Of a stretch of DNA of 64,000 bases, positions 48,617-59,980 are shown piece after piece (the stretch's first letter is position 1; every line of letters starts with the position of its first letter). The notes beneath the pieces are model-generated. The model was not told where the DNA came from and searched no databases. It saw only the letters and a program-made list of their open reading frames with translations. The DNA is from Plazaster borealis (Eukaryota > Echinodermata > Asteroidea > Forcipulatida > Labidiasteridae): assembly GCA_021014325.1 (NCBI GenBank), contig CM037472.1:14307063-14371062 (forward strand), in the 5' to 3' direction. Both the position numbers and the translations under genes were made by a program.

Positions 48617-50298
48617 CGGGCGTCCATGCCAACCAGCGCATTTTGTTTACCAACAATTGAAAGGTCTATAATATTTATGTTGAAATGATTCCATTTCAAC
48701 CTTTTGGTAACCCCTGTGGTTATAGATTTCAAGGAGCGTTTGGGAACAGAAAACACTGGATTAAAGAGCAGGATTTTTCTTTCTCAAAAAATTAACAGCT
48801 ACATTTGTCACATTGGTGTAAGCCCATGATAAGGAACCATTATATCATCAATCACTTTCAATGATTAGAAAAGAAAAGCCAAGTGACCTGGCTGCCCTTG
48901 ACTTGCCATGGAATGAAACTTGTCAGCTTAGTAGAAAATGTTGCTCTCACATTGTCAATTGACAGCATTTTGATAATTTAACAAGCTTTGAATTGACAGC
49001 TTATAATTTGCCTGAAGATTGTATCTAGTGATTGTGACTGACAAAATGACACAAAACCAAAAATGTCACAAATGGGTCAACATTGGGTTATACATTGCAA
49101 GGTTGTTGAACAGGTGAAAACTGGGTCTTGCCATATCATGTACATGATTGTGCATGCGCAGGTTAATGCTTAGATTGCAGCTGGGCTCCTCATTCAAAGA
49201 TTAGACCACACATTCTTTTCTTTTGCTATACATGTGAAATTACCCTTGAAGTTGCACAGACTTGGCTAGCGTAAAAATTATGAACATTTATACTTCCAGA
49301 CAAGTATAAATATTACATTTTTACAAAGGTCATGAAGGTACAACAAGCTGTAAGGATCGATCATTAAATTAAGGCTCACTCTTTAAAATCTATTTTGGCT
49401 CACACCTTCAGAATTATTTTTGGCTCACATCTTTAGAATTCATTGAAAAAAGGGGGCAGTAATATTGCAAATTGCAAAGTGCATTTTTATAGTTTGATTG
49501 TTTAAAGGTGGCATGTTGCATGTTGGGTGGGGAGAAATCAAGGTAAGGGGCTAACTTAACATGCATAAGTAAACTGTGATGAGTTTAGTGCTGAAACAAA
49601 AAGGTATATAAGGCTTATTTGCGCAGCGGTTTTATGCACACAGAAAAATAAAATTTTATTTAAAAAGATTTTTGATCACGGGCTAAATGAAAAAAGGGCA
49701 CGATTTTTGACTTTTTAACTCACGAATGACGACCTCTTCAGTGACCTCCAATCGTCTCAGTCATCGGACAACAAGATGCAATGTTCAATCCACTCAGCAG
49801 ATTTCGATGCGAGCCTCTCACATAAACCACTCCAAAGCTGAAATTTCATGGAAAATGCATCCTTTTTCGGCAGAACTTTCTCCTGTAAGTCACAAAACTA
49901 ACTTATTATTGTGCTGAGTCGAATTAAAAAACTCGTGAAGACACATTTTGAGGTACAAAACAAGTGTTTCTAAATTTCGTAAATTGAGTACAGGTCCGAC
50001 CTCGACGGAATCCAGCTAAAATATGATAAGGCGGCAGGAAAAATTTCCCAAATTGTCAACCACATAGTTAACAAGTGGCGTAGGTATAATGTATAATAAG
50101 TAATATAAATTAATTAAATAAAATTCATCCGCGTTTCAAGATTTTTCAACTTCCTGACATCATAGGAAATATCTTTGTAATTATTTTGTAAAATAATTAA
50201 TTACATTTCAATAAAAACCATGATTATTAATCTTTCCTTTCCATAATGTGACATTTGATGTGTTTCCGCTGCTCTATTTTGTATCGGTACATCACAGA
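48617..50298. other. Intergenic spacer, no gene recognised
   Basis: AT-rich, single-copy-looking. A stretch at 49700-49880 is open on the plus strand and is followed by a donor-like CTCCT|gtaagt, but the peptide is unfamiliar and no partner exon is evident. Confidence 0.45.
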
Positions 50299-50458
50299 AG
50301 TGATGAGTTAATTACGTGATTTTGGTTGAACTTCATTGGTTATAGAAGTGTCACGTGGCTCATTAACCTACGTGAAAGGGGGCGATTAGCAGACGGTAAT
50401 CTTACCGCTCGAAAGTGATGGGTTTATTCATTAACTTTGGTTGAATTTGATTGGTCAA
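50299..50458. repeat. Imperfect direct repeat, ~117-bp spacing
   Basis: 'gtgatgagttaattacgtgattttggttgaacttcattggtta' (50299) and 'gtgatgggtttattcattaactttggttgaatttgattggtca' (50416) are diverged direct copies. Between them lies 'gtcacgtggctcattaacctacgtgaaag'. Confidence 0.5.
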
Positions 50459-51069
50459 GGTGCTCGCAACCTAAATGAGGGAGCTCACGCTAAACTATGG
50501 CCAGAAAATTAATTATAGCTCAGTTAAGTTTCAGGGGAAAAATGTAACATTGAAAACTCGATGATAAAATTTGTTCACGCAATTCGGTGATTTTATCAAG
50601 ACGATTTAATTAAAAATATTTAATTTTCAGGGTGGTGTGCAGTGAGGGGGGGGGGGGGCGGGGGTAGACCACACTAAGGAATTCGCGGTGTATAGCAAAT
50701 CTAATTGTAAAATCAAAATGACGACTTGGAACCAAGACCAGTTTTTGATCAAAATGAGGAGCTAAGTAAACAAAAATACACATAGAATGACCAGATATCA
50801 AGGGAAAAGGACAAATGGAATAAAACGACTTATAAGGGATGGGGTGATTATTGTGGGAAGACTGATATAACTCTAAGTTTCGGACAATGACAGAGAGAGG
50901 GCGCTATTCTACTTCCCCAATTAGCTCAATATTTTGGTACAAGGACTGATTGCGTTTTGAGATTTATATTGGTTGGATGTTTATTATGATAAAGAAACAC
51001 AGCTTGTCGAACCGATCAAGGTAGGGAAAAGTCGTCCTCATTAACGAACATTTTGCCACCGTTTAAAGT
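50459..51069. other. VTI1B upstream region
   Basis: Presumed promoter side of VTI1B, with a G-run at about 50647-50660 and an 'agagagggcgct' word near 50893. No TATA box recognised. Confidence 0.4.
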
Positions 51070-51156
51070 ACGTTCAGTTTAATCTAATGTTGATGCAGTC
51101 AGTCGGGGAATCGGACAGTGCATGCAGTGGATCGGATCGGGGACAGCACAGTGCAG
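51070..51156 (+). other. VTI1B: Probable VTI1B 5'UTR exon (start approximate)
   Basis: GC-richer stretch ending in a good donor, AGTGCAG|gtaaat, about 0.9 kb before an acceptor (tcttgcag, ending 52044) that precedes the ATG. The 52045-52118 piece would be the rest of the 5'UTR. The 5' limit is a guess; no TATA box is evident. Confidence 0.5.
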
Positions 51157-51448
51157 GTAAATAAACGTTTTAACTTGTTGTATTGCATAAATTTTTTGCA
51201 TAGGATAGTCTACACCGGACGTTTGCTTGCAAATGCTATGTTGCATGACAAAGATGTGTTCCTTTATTTTCATAAATATTCACGACAGTGGAACTACTCC
51301 ATCACTGAGCAGCTGAGGTAACTAAATGACTAGCACTACTACCGCCATGACAATAAAATTAATTAATGTAAAAACAGAGAAACAAAGGGTCCTGTTCCTC
51401 TTGTTTTTTTATTGATGTGGGAATCTGATTTAAGGAATAAAAGCAAAA

Positions 51449-51653
51449 GGGCTGTGCTGTGTCGTCATGATCTAGACTAAGCAGGCCTGTGGCTGTACAA
51501 GAAATTATGAACTCTTACCCAGTTACTGCACGCGCGCGCCTCCCTTCGTATGCTTTATACATGGAGAGCGTGCGCGGACGTGCATTTGCTGGGTGAGAGT
51601 TCATAGTTCCATGTACATCAACATGCCTGCTTTGATCATGACAACACAGCCCC
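51449..51653. mobile_element. MITE with GGGCTGTGCTGTGTCGTCAT ends
   Basis: Inverted ends GGGCTGTGCTGTGTCGTCAT and GATCATGACAACACAGCCC continue inward (aagcaggc/gcctgctt; atgaactct/agagttcat; gcgcgc core). A 205-bp foldback inside the presumed VTI1B 5'UTR intron. Confidence 0.75.
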
Positions 51654-52044
51654 AATATTATAAGCCTAACATTAACAACACAATGACTAGAATAAGTATT
51701 GTCGTCTAGTTAGTGATTCACAATTTGTTGATTTGTGTAATTCATAATCATAGACGTTAAAGCAATGTTTGTAAGAGAGAGATTGGCTGTTGCCAGCTTG
51801 GGGTTTATATCCCCTTGTGGGAGTTTGCCGAGTTCCCTTGACGGGAAAATCATCTAAACAAACAAACAAACACAAGTTGAACCGAGGAAAAGATGAAGAA
51901 TCCAACCAAATTTTTTTCACTCATAATGACTTACACTATTTCACTTAAAATAATGATTATTTATAAAAGCCAACTATAAAAGTTCTCTTAGTCTTTCTAT
52001 TTTCTTCCTCCATGGTCTTATTTGTGCTTATTTTCGTCTTGCAG

Positions 52045-52218
52045 GTGCCTTGCCTGACATGAGTCTTTCAATCAATTAATTTCTTGAGAGTTTGAGCATC
52101 TTAAGATTGCTAGTTATCATGTCTTCAGAGAGGTTTGAGAGTCACCAGGAGGAGCTTCGGACATTATTTGAAGACCTCAAATACCGAATTGAGTTCAAGA
52201 TACCTAAGGCTGATGGTG
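52045..52218 (+). CDS. VTI1B: VTI1B first coding exon (with 5'UTR; coding from 52119)
   Basis: Acceptor tcgtcttgcag, 74 bases of leader, then 33 codons plus one base, MSSERFESHQEELRTLFEDL to KADG. The donor is GGTG|gtaagt. Coding bases are 52119-52218. Confidence 0.85.
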
Positions 52219-55200
52219 GTAAGTTCATTCAAAAAATGTGTACCGAAGGGAAAATGAAATGTATTTTTCTGTTTACAGTCAAGGGCCTTCAATATCATTT
52301 TCTAGGAAACATCAGTAGTATTAATTTGACAAAATTTTGTTTTCTTCATTTTTTGTCAGAGGAACGCAAGAAGTTGATTCGAGATGCAGAGAGAGGTCTA
52401 GAGGAGGCAGGCGTGGTGGTGAGTTGAAGCAAACGTACAAGTACAACAATTTTGTTAATTGTCAAAAACCCAGTAACAAACTAAAAAACACCTGTATGAA
52501 GAGAAGAAAAGAATAAACATAAAAATATCATGGGGGTGGTAAGAAAATGTTCTTTTAATAAATAAAAAAGACAGAACACTGCAAAATAACTTTTGATTTG
52601 TTTAACCCATTTGTTATCAGCTTCAAGAGATGGAAGAGGATGCCAAGCCAGCCCCAGGCACATATCGCAGTCAGATGGTAGCCAAAGTCAGGAACTTTCG
52701 CCGGGACCTGGATAAAATCAGCAGAGACTTGGTCAGTCTCCTTTTTGTGTGTTCATCTTCTTGCATGCATTCCTTTTAATTTAATCTTGTAGAAGTAACT
52801 TAAGAAAGCTGCATCGTCTTCTTTAAAAACTGATGTATTTTTTGTGAATTTTGATCTGGCTGCATTGCCAAGTTGTCAATAATGAAAATATTATAAATTT
52901 GTCACTGAAATAGTTGCCAAAAGTAAGTGTGATTTTCTTCCAGTAAAAGATAATGCTTTATATTTTCTGTATTTTCTCGGACAATTCAGAAGCGAGCCAG
53001 CGGAAGTGGCAGCAGTCGCAGTGAGCTCTTCCACTCACAGAGTAACTTTGACAACCAAGTCAATGTAAGTGCATTTTGGTCAAAGACTGTGTACATCAAG
53101 TGTAATTCAGTATCAATGTTAGAGACTTACTTTGTAGAACGCAATGGGCCATTGATAAAGCCAGAACCAAGTCAATTGTAAAGTGTGTAGATTTCAAACC
53201 ACACTTGGCTCAATCAGTGAATTTGGGCAAACTCAAATTAACTACCTGTGAGGAGACAGTAGATTTATCCAAAACGTTGTCATTTAAGGAAGACTAACAA
53301 AGTTTTATCAGAGAGGTGCACATTGCAGTGAATCAAGGAGGACAAGGTACAAGGTACAAAAAAGATTTGTATGATTTCTTTAGTGATTTTTCTGTGCTAT
53401 TAGGCAGCCCAATCGTCTCAACGCACAAAGCTTTTGCAAGGACAAGAGACGTTGAACAGAACCTCTCAAAGCCTGGACAGGACCCATAGAATAGCAGCAG
53501 AGACGGATGAGATAGGCGTGGGGATTATCGATGAACTGGACGGACAAAAAGAACAACTCCTGAATGCAAAGGATAAGGTGAGAGTTTTTCATAAAACCCT
53601 CCAACTGTCTGAACATTCAATATCATCCAATGTAGTTTTGAATTGATAAAGAAACGATGCTGGCCTGCATAGTGATATCATGTGGTGACTGCATCTACAC
53701 AGTGGAGAGTCAACCCTCCTACTGTCTGACTATTCAATATTATCCACTGTCATTTTGAATGGTTGATAAACTATACCATAATATCTTATGGTGAGTGCAT
53801 CTACACAGCACACGCTCAAGTGTGTAATGGCCTCCAATCGTGGACCCTCCTTTGTTCAGCTCTTTGTCCTGACACTAATGTGGACATAGCAATCAGGAAC
53901 CTATTGTCCCTTCTGTTATAAGTCCTCGGTTTGAATGTCACTACAAGTACACATGTACACAGTCAGTTCTGTGCACAGTTGTGCTACCATACACAGCCCA
54001 TGCAGTTGTATGGTTTTCAAATGGTCGGTCAACTCGCTGAGTACAGGTCGCACACAATACTCATGTTGGATTGTGTTGTATTTTTAATCGGGTGTTTGTG
54101 AAATTATTGCATTGGTTGGGGTTAAAGGTCAGTTGTGGAATACGCTCTACAATGTTCATTTTGAGAAAATGTGAGAATTTGCTAACATTAGCCATCTGCA
54201 GTGGATTTGATATTAGATTTTGTTCAAGTAAAGTGATCTTAACCCTTTTTTTTTTTAAACAATTGATGAGGTAAATTTTAACATTCATAGGAATGTTCTT
54301 GTAATGTCTTGTCTTGAGCATAACATTGTTGTTGGGTTTTTTCGGCAGTTGGAAAATATGGACAGCAGTCTGGGCAAAAGCAAACAGATTCTCAACACCA
54401 TAGGCAGAAGGCAAGTTATTTACAATATTTGTTCGTAGTGTTATTTAAGATTTTAAACAATTTTGTGTAATTAATAAACAGGCATGCAACTTTGCAAAAG
54501 ATGATAAAATGGCCAACCACACATAACTTTGTGTAGTGTTTTTCAGTTTTTTATGACATTATTATAAAAAATAAAAATAAACCAAAAATCAGCTAATCAG
54601 CTAATCAACTGAAAGGTTGCTTGCCAAAATAAAATACATTCTCTTAATTTTAACACTCACTTTATGGTTATATGTCTTCGCCGAGTGGCAGGAATGTTCA
54701 TTTAGAAGGAACATTTTTCATTTGTATGACGCGTGAGTAAAGACGATCAAAGTGAGTTTGTGATGGCACACAGCCTCAACTTGAATCCACTATACCTCTC
54801 AGGGCTTGAATTTGGGGGGAAAATCAACTAGACCGCAGGACTTTACCTCAGAATCTTTTCTGGACCGGGATTTTATTTACAAGACCAGAATCAAATTGAG
54901 AGGAGACCAGAATCAAAATGAGAACACAGTTTTATCCTATAAACTGTTTTATTTGAACAAACACTAAGAGAAGATTTATCTCTTCTGTCTTATGGGTGGT
55001 AGTCAGCAGAATTGGAAAATATTTGTGAGACTCAAACTCAACTAAGACAATTGTTGAATTGAAGAAACACAAGACCACCGGACTTGTCCTGTCTTGAGTT
55101 TACTGGCTGGACACTGAAATCACTGGCCTTGGGCCAGTGGTCCAGTGTAAAATTCGAGCCCTGCCTCTTCACAGAAAGTACAACATGCTTCAATGAAATT

Positions 55201-55698
55201 AACAAACTCAGCTTCCTATTTTCATGGCTTTATTTGAAAGAGCTGGTAAGCGCATAACTTTGCTTACCACAGAATTATCTGTCAGTAGAGACGTGTAACC
55301 TGAAATAACAACCTTGTAATTTACATTGTTGCCACTGGTGTTATGTTGATTTTGTGCTTAGCAGAAAGTAGTGTCATGTAAAATTATTTGAACATTTTTT
55401 GAACCACTTTGGTCCCACGTACATTGCTTTTACGGGTGAATGAAACAAACTCGTGCTTTTTAACAGGTCCCAATGTTCAAGTATGCGCAAGACTTGCACA
55501 GTCTATTGGTGAATGTAGAGATTCTGATGTGGATTTGTGTGTTTTTTTATTGGCAGGATTATAACCAACAAGCTGATCCTGGTGGGTATCATTCTAGTGG
55601 AGGCAGTCATCTTGGGATTAATCATTTACTTCAAATTCTTTGCATCCTCCGGGACCAAACCAAGCCCTGCGCCAACGCTCAAGCCTCACACAACGTGA
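52119..55698 (+). CDS. VTI1B: VTI1B, vesicle transport Qb-SNARE
   Basis: Seven coding exons (52119-52218, 52360-52418, 52621-52731, 52990-53064, 53404-53577, 54349-54410, 55557-55698) join in frame to a complete 240-aa protein. Architecture: N-terminal helical regulatory part (1 to ~95, with EERKKLIRDAE typical of VTI1B), a Ser-rich linker (~93-103), the SNARE motif (~120-190, TLNRTSQSLDRTHRIAAETD), and a C-terminal transmembrane anchor at ~200-219. Gln163 in LDGQKEQL aligns with the ionic zero-layer Gln of Q-SNAREs. VTI1B proteins pair with syntaxin 7/8 and VAMP8 in late-endosome and lysosome fusion. The ATG at 52119 is preferred: it gives MSSERFE at the usual N-terminus. The luminal tail after the membrane span is about 20 residues, longer than I recall for the human protein. 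Confidence 0.95.
52360..52418 (+). CDS. VTI1B: VTI1B coding exon 2
   Basis: Fifty-nine bases completing Glu and encoding ERKKLIRDAERGLEEAGVV. Acceptor tttttgtcag, donor GTG|gtgagt. Conserved VTI1B block. Confidence 0.95.
52621..52731 (+). CDS. VTI1B: VTI1B coding exon 3
   Basis: Thirty-seven codons, LQEMEEDAKPAP to VRNFRRDLDKISRDL, phase 0. Acceptor ttgttatcag, donor TTG|gtcagt. End of the N-terminal helical domain. Confidence 0.95.
52990..53064 (+). CDS. VTI1B: VTI1B coding exon 4 (linker)
   Basis: Twenty-five codons, KRASGSGSSRSELFHSQSN then FDNQVN. Ser-rich linker between the N-terminal domain and the SNARE motif. Acceptor acaattcag, donor AAT|gtaagt. Confidence 0.93.
53404..53577 (+). 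CDS. VTI1B: VTI1B coding exon 5 (SNARE motif, first part)
   Basis: Fifty-eight codons including LLQGQETLNRTSQSLDRTHR and IGVGIIDELDGQKEQL. Contains the zero-layer Gln. Acceptor gtgctattag, donor AAG|gtgaga. Confidence 0.97.
53578..54348. other. VTI1B intron 5, contains repeat fragments
   Basis: Two related blocks 'ccaactgtctgaacattcaatatcatccaatgtagttttgaattgataaa' (53600) and 'ctactgtctgactattcaatattatccactgtcattttgaatggttgataaa' (53718) form a diverged tandem pair about 118 bp apart. Otherwise unclassified. Confidence 0.55.
54349..54410 (+). CDS. VTI1B: VTI1B coding exon 6 (SNARE motif end, GC donor)
   Basis: Twenty codons plus two bases, LENMDSSLGKSKQILNTIGR. The donor is AG|gcaagt, a GC-AG intron type. 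The reading frame demands this junction: the next exon completes AGG (Arg) and continues IITNKLIL. Confidence 0.93.
54411..54799. other. VTI1B intron 6, left part
   Basis: AT-rich, nothing recognised before the MITE at 54800. Confidence 0.45.
54800..55163. mobile_element. MITE with CAGGGCTTGAATTT ends
   Basis: Ends CAGGGCTTGAATTT / AAATTCGAGCCCTG, with CCTCT directly repeated on both sides (54795-54799, 55164-55168). The inner 'ctggccttgggccagtggtccagtg' matches the family copy at 1836-2031. Lies in the GC-AG intron of VTI1B. Confidence 0.65.
55557..55698 (+). CDS. VTI1B: VTI1B last coding exon (membrane anchor, stop)
   Basis: One base of the split Arg codon, then IITNKLILVGIILVEAVI and LGLIIYFKFF, a single transmembrane helix. 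A Pro/Thr-rich luminal tail follows and TGA lies at 55696-55698. Acceptor tattggcag. Confidence 0.95.
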
Positions 55699-55998
55699 CC
55701 AATGAAACTACAATCACAGACCATATCAGAAGAGTGAGATTAGATTAGCATGAAATGCAACTTGACACTCCAAACTGAAGAATTTTAAGACGGCAACTAT
55801 TTTCTCTCTTGAAAACATGACAGAAATTAGAGAAAATTATAAATAGGAATGATTTCTTATTTCCCTTCCTCTGCAACCATTGGTAGGATTGTTATATTCA
55901 ACTTATTCTCATACCATACCTTTAAAACTATTTAGTGTATATGTATACATTTTGTAAAAACTCTGTTGCTTTCTGTCAGGCATAAAAGGATTTCTTCA

Positions 55999-56004
55999 AA
56001 TAAA
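55999..56004 (+). terminator. Candidate VTI1B polyadenylation signal
   Basis: First AATAAA after the stop codon, about 300 bases downstream, giving a short 3'UTR. Other AATAAA hexamers at 57214-57219 and 57522-57527 could serve a longer 3'UTR that would run through a SINE. Confidence 0.4.
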
Positions 56005-56083
56005 TTATCCAACTTCATTTTCATAATGGTAATATTATCAAACATTTGTTGTACAAAACAATTTGCAATTTTTACTGTCTACA

Positions 56084-56510
56084 GGCCGTCGTGGTCTATT
56101 GCACTAGACTAAAGTTCTGGTGTTGTCAAGAGTGTGGGTTCTAGTCCTGGTCATGACACTTGTGTCCTTGAGCAAGACACTCAACCATACTTGCTTCATC
56201 CTTCAGATGGGATGTAAAACCAGAGGTCCCTTATATCTGTTACTTAATGCATGTAAAAGAACCCAGCACACTATCGTACCAAGAGAGGGTTTGCTGTGGT
56301 GTTTCTGGCACGGTTGACAGCAGATTGTGCCACATCACTTTATAAACCCACAAGGTGTTATTTAAATGTTATCATAATATAAACAAAGCCCTGCATACCA
56401 GTGGAGTGCTTTGAGATGTGGTTGGGTGTGATACAGCGCTACACAAGACAGGAATGCGCCTTGAACACCCAGCAGGGTGGATATGTGCGCATTACAAGTC
56501 TTATTATTAT
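56084..56510 (+). repeat. tRNA-derived SINE, near full length
   Basis: A tRNA-like head 'ggccgtcgtggtctattgcactagac' with B box GGTTCTAGTCC (56137-56147), then 'gacacttgtgtccttgagcaagacactcaacc', a body, a tail 'gtggagtgctttgagatgtgg...gatacagcgctacac' and (att)n. Related to 57571-57810 and the tail at 4914. Confidence 0.75.
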
Positions 56511-56518
56511 TATTATTA

Positions 56519-56740
56519 ATGGAAGTTTGTCAAAAAAGAGGAAAGTGCCTAGCACAACTGGACTTTGTAACTATGTTTTTTCAATTGTCAATGTTTACCA
56601 GTGGAGCGCTTTGGGATACCGGTTGGGTGTGATATAGGGCTACACAAGACGGGAATGCAACAGAAGTTTGTTAAAAAAGAGGAAAGTTTGCACTGTGTTT
56701 TTCAATGTTCAATGTTTACCATTGATTAGACTTTAGAAGT
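56519..56740 (+). repeat. Partial SINE tail duplication
   Basis: 'ggaagtttgtcaaaaaagaggaaag' (56520) and 'agaagtttgttaaaaaagaggaaag' (56661), together with 'caatgtttaccagtggagcgctttgggata', form a diverged tandem pair about 141 bp apart. Confidence 0.55.
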
Positions 56741-57570
56741 TTTAATTTGTTTAAGTGATGTTACTATTGGTTTTGTAAACAATATCAAATCGAGGATGTA
56801 CTCAGTTTGTCAAAACACCTGGATCCCTTTTGTTAAAGTTCTTGGTGTCATTGGGTACTTAAGCGCATGAATGTGTCAAAAAAAGTTGCATAAATTGCAC
56901 AGGCCACCAATGCCAAGGTTTAAACAATGGAGCAATGGAAATAAATAAGCATGTGTTTATACGTCACACACAACTCTCAACCAATGACAGGTCTTCCTTT
57001 GAACTCAGTGAGGGCGCTGTTTTAGCTTGTGATGTCATATGCAAGGAGTCTATAGTACACTGTGGTTAAGCCTGGAATGGAATTTACTAATTAGCTTTTA
57101 AGCTTCTTACAGGGCGACACGCCCATCGGATAAGATGTAAATAACCTTTGTCTTTTTGTATTCTCACATTACATGGATGCATGGTTTACAGCCTGTTGGG
57201 AAAGGAACCCTTTAATAAAATGTAGTTTCAATATCTGTGTTATTGTCCCAAGATGGATTATGGTCTTTATTTTAAGGGAAATCGGGTATGCAGCTGATTA
57301 GCCGATTTCTTCCTCTTTTAGTGCCACAGAAAACTGAAGGGGAAAAAACCTTTTAAGTGCATCTGTTTTTTTTCTAAAGTGGCATGTCTTGTAGTAATAA
57401 TCACCGATATTTTTGGGAAATGTCATTAACAGATTATGGAATTGTAAATGTTTTAAGTGTACATTTAACAAAAGTCATTTTTTTAAGAAATAATAACTGT
57501 ATTATATAAATACTGGGAAAGAATAAAAAACTTTTTGAAAATAACAAAAGGACTATTTGTAATTTATGCC
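56741..57570. other. VTI1B 3' flank, no gene
   Basis: AT-rich. Contains 'gagggcgctg' near 57010 and two AATAAA hexamers (57214, 57522). Confidence 0.45.
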
Positions 57571-57810
57571 GTGTCAGGGCCGAGTGGTCAAGGGTACTTG
57601 GACACAAGCTCTGGTGTTTCTTATCTATTAAGAAAAGGGGTTTGCCCGTTGATTTTTGTCATGGTTGGCTACAGATTATGCCACATCACAAGGTGCTATA
57701 TAAATGGGTGTCATAGTTAAAAAACATAGCCCACTTGTCTTAAAAACAAATTACTAAGCGCTTTGAGACACCGTTACATAAAGCACTGTGTAAGAACCAA
57801 TTACTATTGT
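57571..57810 (+). repeat. SINE copy with internal deletion
   Basis: Head 'gggccgagtggtcaagggtacttgg' resembles a tRNA A-box region. The tail 'taagcgctttgagacaccgttacataaagcactg' plus (att)n-like matches the family at 56084; the B-box segment is missing. Confidence 0.6.
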
Positions 57811-59222
57811 TGTTATAACGGCACAGAGACTCATCAGCTTTGATTGTAGTGAACAACCTGCTGACTAATTTTGAAATCATGTGTAACTTATTTCAGGCAT
57901 GATATTTGGTCCTTGGAAAAAAGTAGGAACACTTTTATCAAGTACAAGGGCTGACCTACATGTACACATGGTGTAGGCATTAATAGACTTTACAGGCTGT
58001 TTAATCACAATTTTTCTGATTTTTCCAGTGGCAAACAAAATCAGACATCAGACTTAAGTAGGAAGAATATGATGCTTGTTATTTCGATGTGTGAACAACA
58101 ACAAATTCATCTTTAAAAATGTGAAGACTAATGCAACAAAGGTGTGTAAAATTTCATAACGAGGATTATTTATTTACATTTGTTATTTGATGTAGTATCA
58201 GTATGCACCACTTTAAATTGTCCATACAAAATAGCGTTACTTTACAAATGGTACTGACTCTAAAAATAATTCATTCACAGGACTGACCAAATCACACATA
58301 ATTTTTTTGTTTTTGTTTTGTGTCTCACTCCATAATATACATGTTATACAAATGAAATATATTGTACATTCACAATACTCAAGATACGATATACACTGTC
58401 ATCAAAATGCATACACCAGCATAAACTCACAGTCAGTCTGCATGGACTGATCACTTCATTAATCCTTGATATTCCAAACCAACTCAGGTTTTCTACATGA
58501 CGTACTTCAGATCACAGATTTCCATCGAGCCGTTTGACATTTATATAGAGCATGTACACAACACACTTCCATCCATGCATCTCTCCAACATACACACACT
58601 TCACCACAAGATGATTGCAGCGAATCTCACATCTTTCAAAACTTTTCCCACCGACGGACAAGTTGCACATTATTGAAGTACTCACAGCGATGCACAAGCA
58701 TACTCACACATTCACAGTTTACAGCATACATATTATCTAGAAACAGAATTGCGTACACATACCAACAACATAGTTACTTAAGACTCACAGAGGTCATTTT
58801 CAAATGGGAGATACCGTAACAGTTAAGAAATATGACAGCTGGGAGAAACAGTGTTCGAGAGGGTTTTCAGGGCAATATATATTACCTGACACAATTCTAG
58901 AAACTTATTCTTGAAGGTTAAGGGCCATTTTCCTTGTCAAAAGCTAAACAAGCTGCCACTACATTAACTGCATTCTGCCAACAATTTTCTGTGATTGCAC
59001 ATAAAACAATGGATACTCAAGTGCTAAACATGAGTGTAGTCAGGACTACCGCAGTGACACTCAAAACAAAGCTCAAGATTGCATTCACTAGGTTTGACTC
59101 GCTCCCTGTCTGAGCTACTCACTCCCTGCCTGAGCTGGGGCACGCTCTCTCTTCCTACTTGTCAACCTGTGTAACATTTGAGCGCACAGGAGTATACTCA
59201 CGTTAACAAGAGTAAAACACTT
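57811..59222. other. Intergenic, nothing recognised
   Basis: AT-rich with scattered CA-rich runs around 58400-58700. No coding signal. Confidence 0.45.
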
Positions 59223-59480
59223 GGGGCCAATTTCATAGCGCCGTTTAACGGAAAGGAAATTTTTGTGCTGACTACAGCAGAAAAATTTGCCTAAGTGTAC
59301 ATGTATTTCACAGGTTAGCAAGAAAATTAGGCAGCCAGCTTGCACGTTCACCATGAATTTGCATTGGTGCGCAATTCATTTGCTAACAGAAAGCACAGGA
59401 AGGTTAGCATGCCTTTTCTTGTTATTACCGGTTAGCAGAGCTTTGAAATGGAAATTAAGCCCAGAATTCACCGATCATAG
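59223..59480. mobile_element. MITE fragment, GGGGCCAATTTCATAG end
   Basis: 'ggggccaatttcatagcgccg...aggttagca' resembles the ends at 8154 and 62055; the matching right end is not clear. Confidence 0.4.
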
Positions 59481-59779
59481 GCAGTGTGGTAAATCACACT
59501 GTGCCATTGCTATGGGCCTGGGCTCAAATTAATCAGAATTTGTAATTCTTATCTATAGCCAAACTACCTTAAAAACTTTAACAGTTGTGGTCCAAAGGTG
59601 TAGTTACTTTTAACATTATCTCTCTGTAAATAATAATTATTAACAAACATAATTATATATCACATATCATACAATATGTATATATACAATAGCACAGTCC
59701 TTAAAATTGGAAGGGGGGAGTGTAACACTGGTTAAATATAACATGACAAAAATATTAGATTAAAACACTCCTACTCTTG

Positions 59780-59980
59780 TAACATTTTCCAGTGAGTTGA
59801 CCAACCATTTGAGACTATTAATGTAAGGGTTGTGTTGGGTGGTACACTTGTGCACAAAACTAACTGTGTAAATGCATGTATTGTGTAGATGCATTCACAA
59901 CAAATGATATACTGCAGGCTGGTGTAGTTTATCTACCATTCAAAACCACAGTAAGTGATACTGAATGGTCAGACAAAAGA
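59780..59980. repeat. Interspersed repeat, 'TGCATTCAC...CTGCAGGCTGG' family
   Basis: 'gtgtagatgcattcacaacaaatgatatactgcaggctgg' and 'aatggtcagac' match 10300-10400. The left part 'taacattttccagtgagttgaccaaccattt' matches 8862-8895. Confidence 0.5.

Noticed and set aside
49726..49917. Plus-strand open frame followed by a donor-like gtaagt
   Set aside because: Unfamiliar peptide, no acceptor or partner exon identified; could be chance or an unrecognised first exon.
52092..52118. Upstream extension of VTI1B before the ATG
   Set aside because: The in-frame extension has no ATG; the family N-terminus fits MSSERFE at 52119.
54411..54416. A conventional GT donor a few bases downstream in VTI1B exon 6
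   Set aside because: Using the GT at 54415 shifts the next exon out of frame and removes the transmembrane anchor, so GC-AG is preferred.
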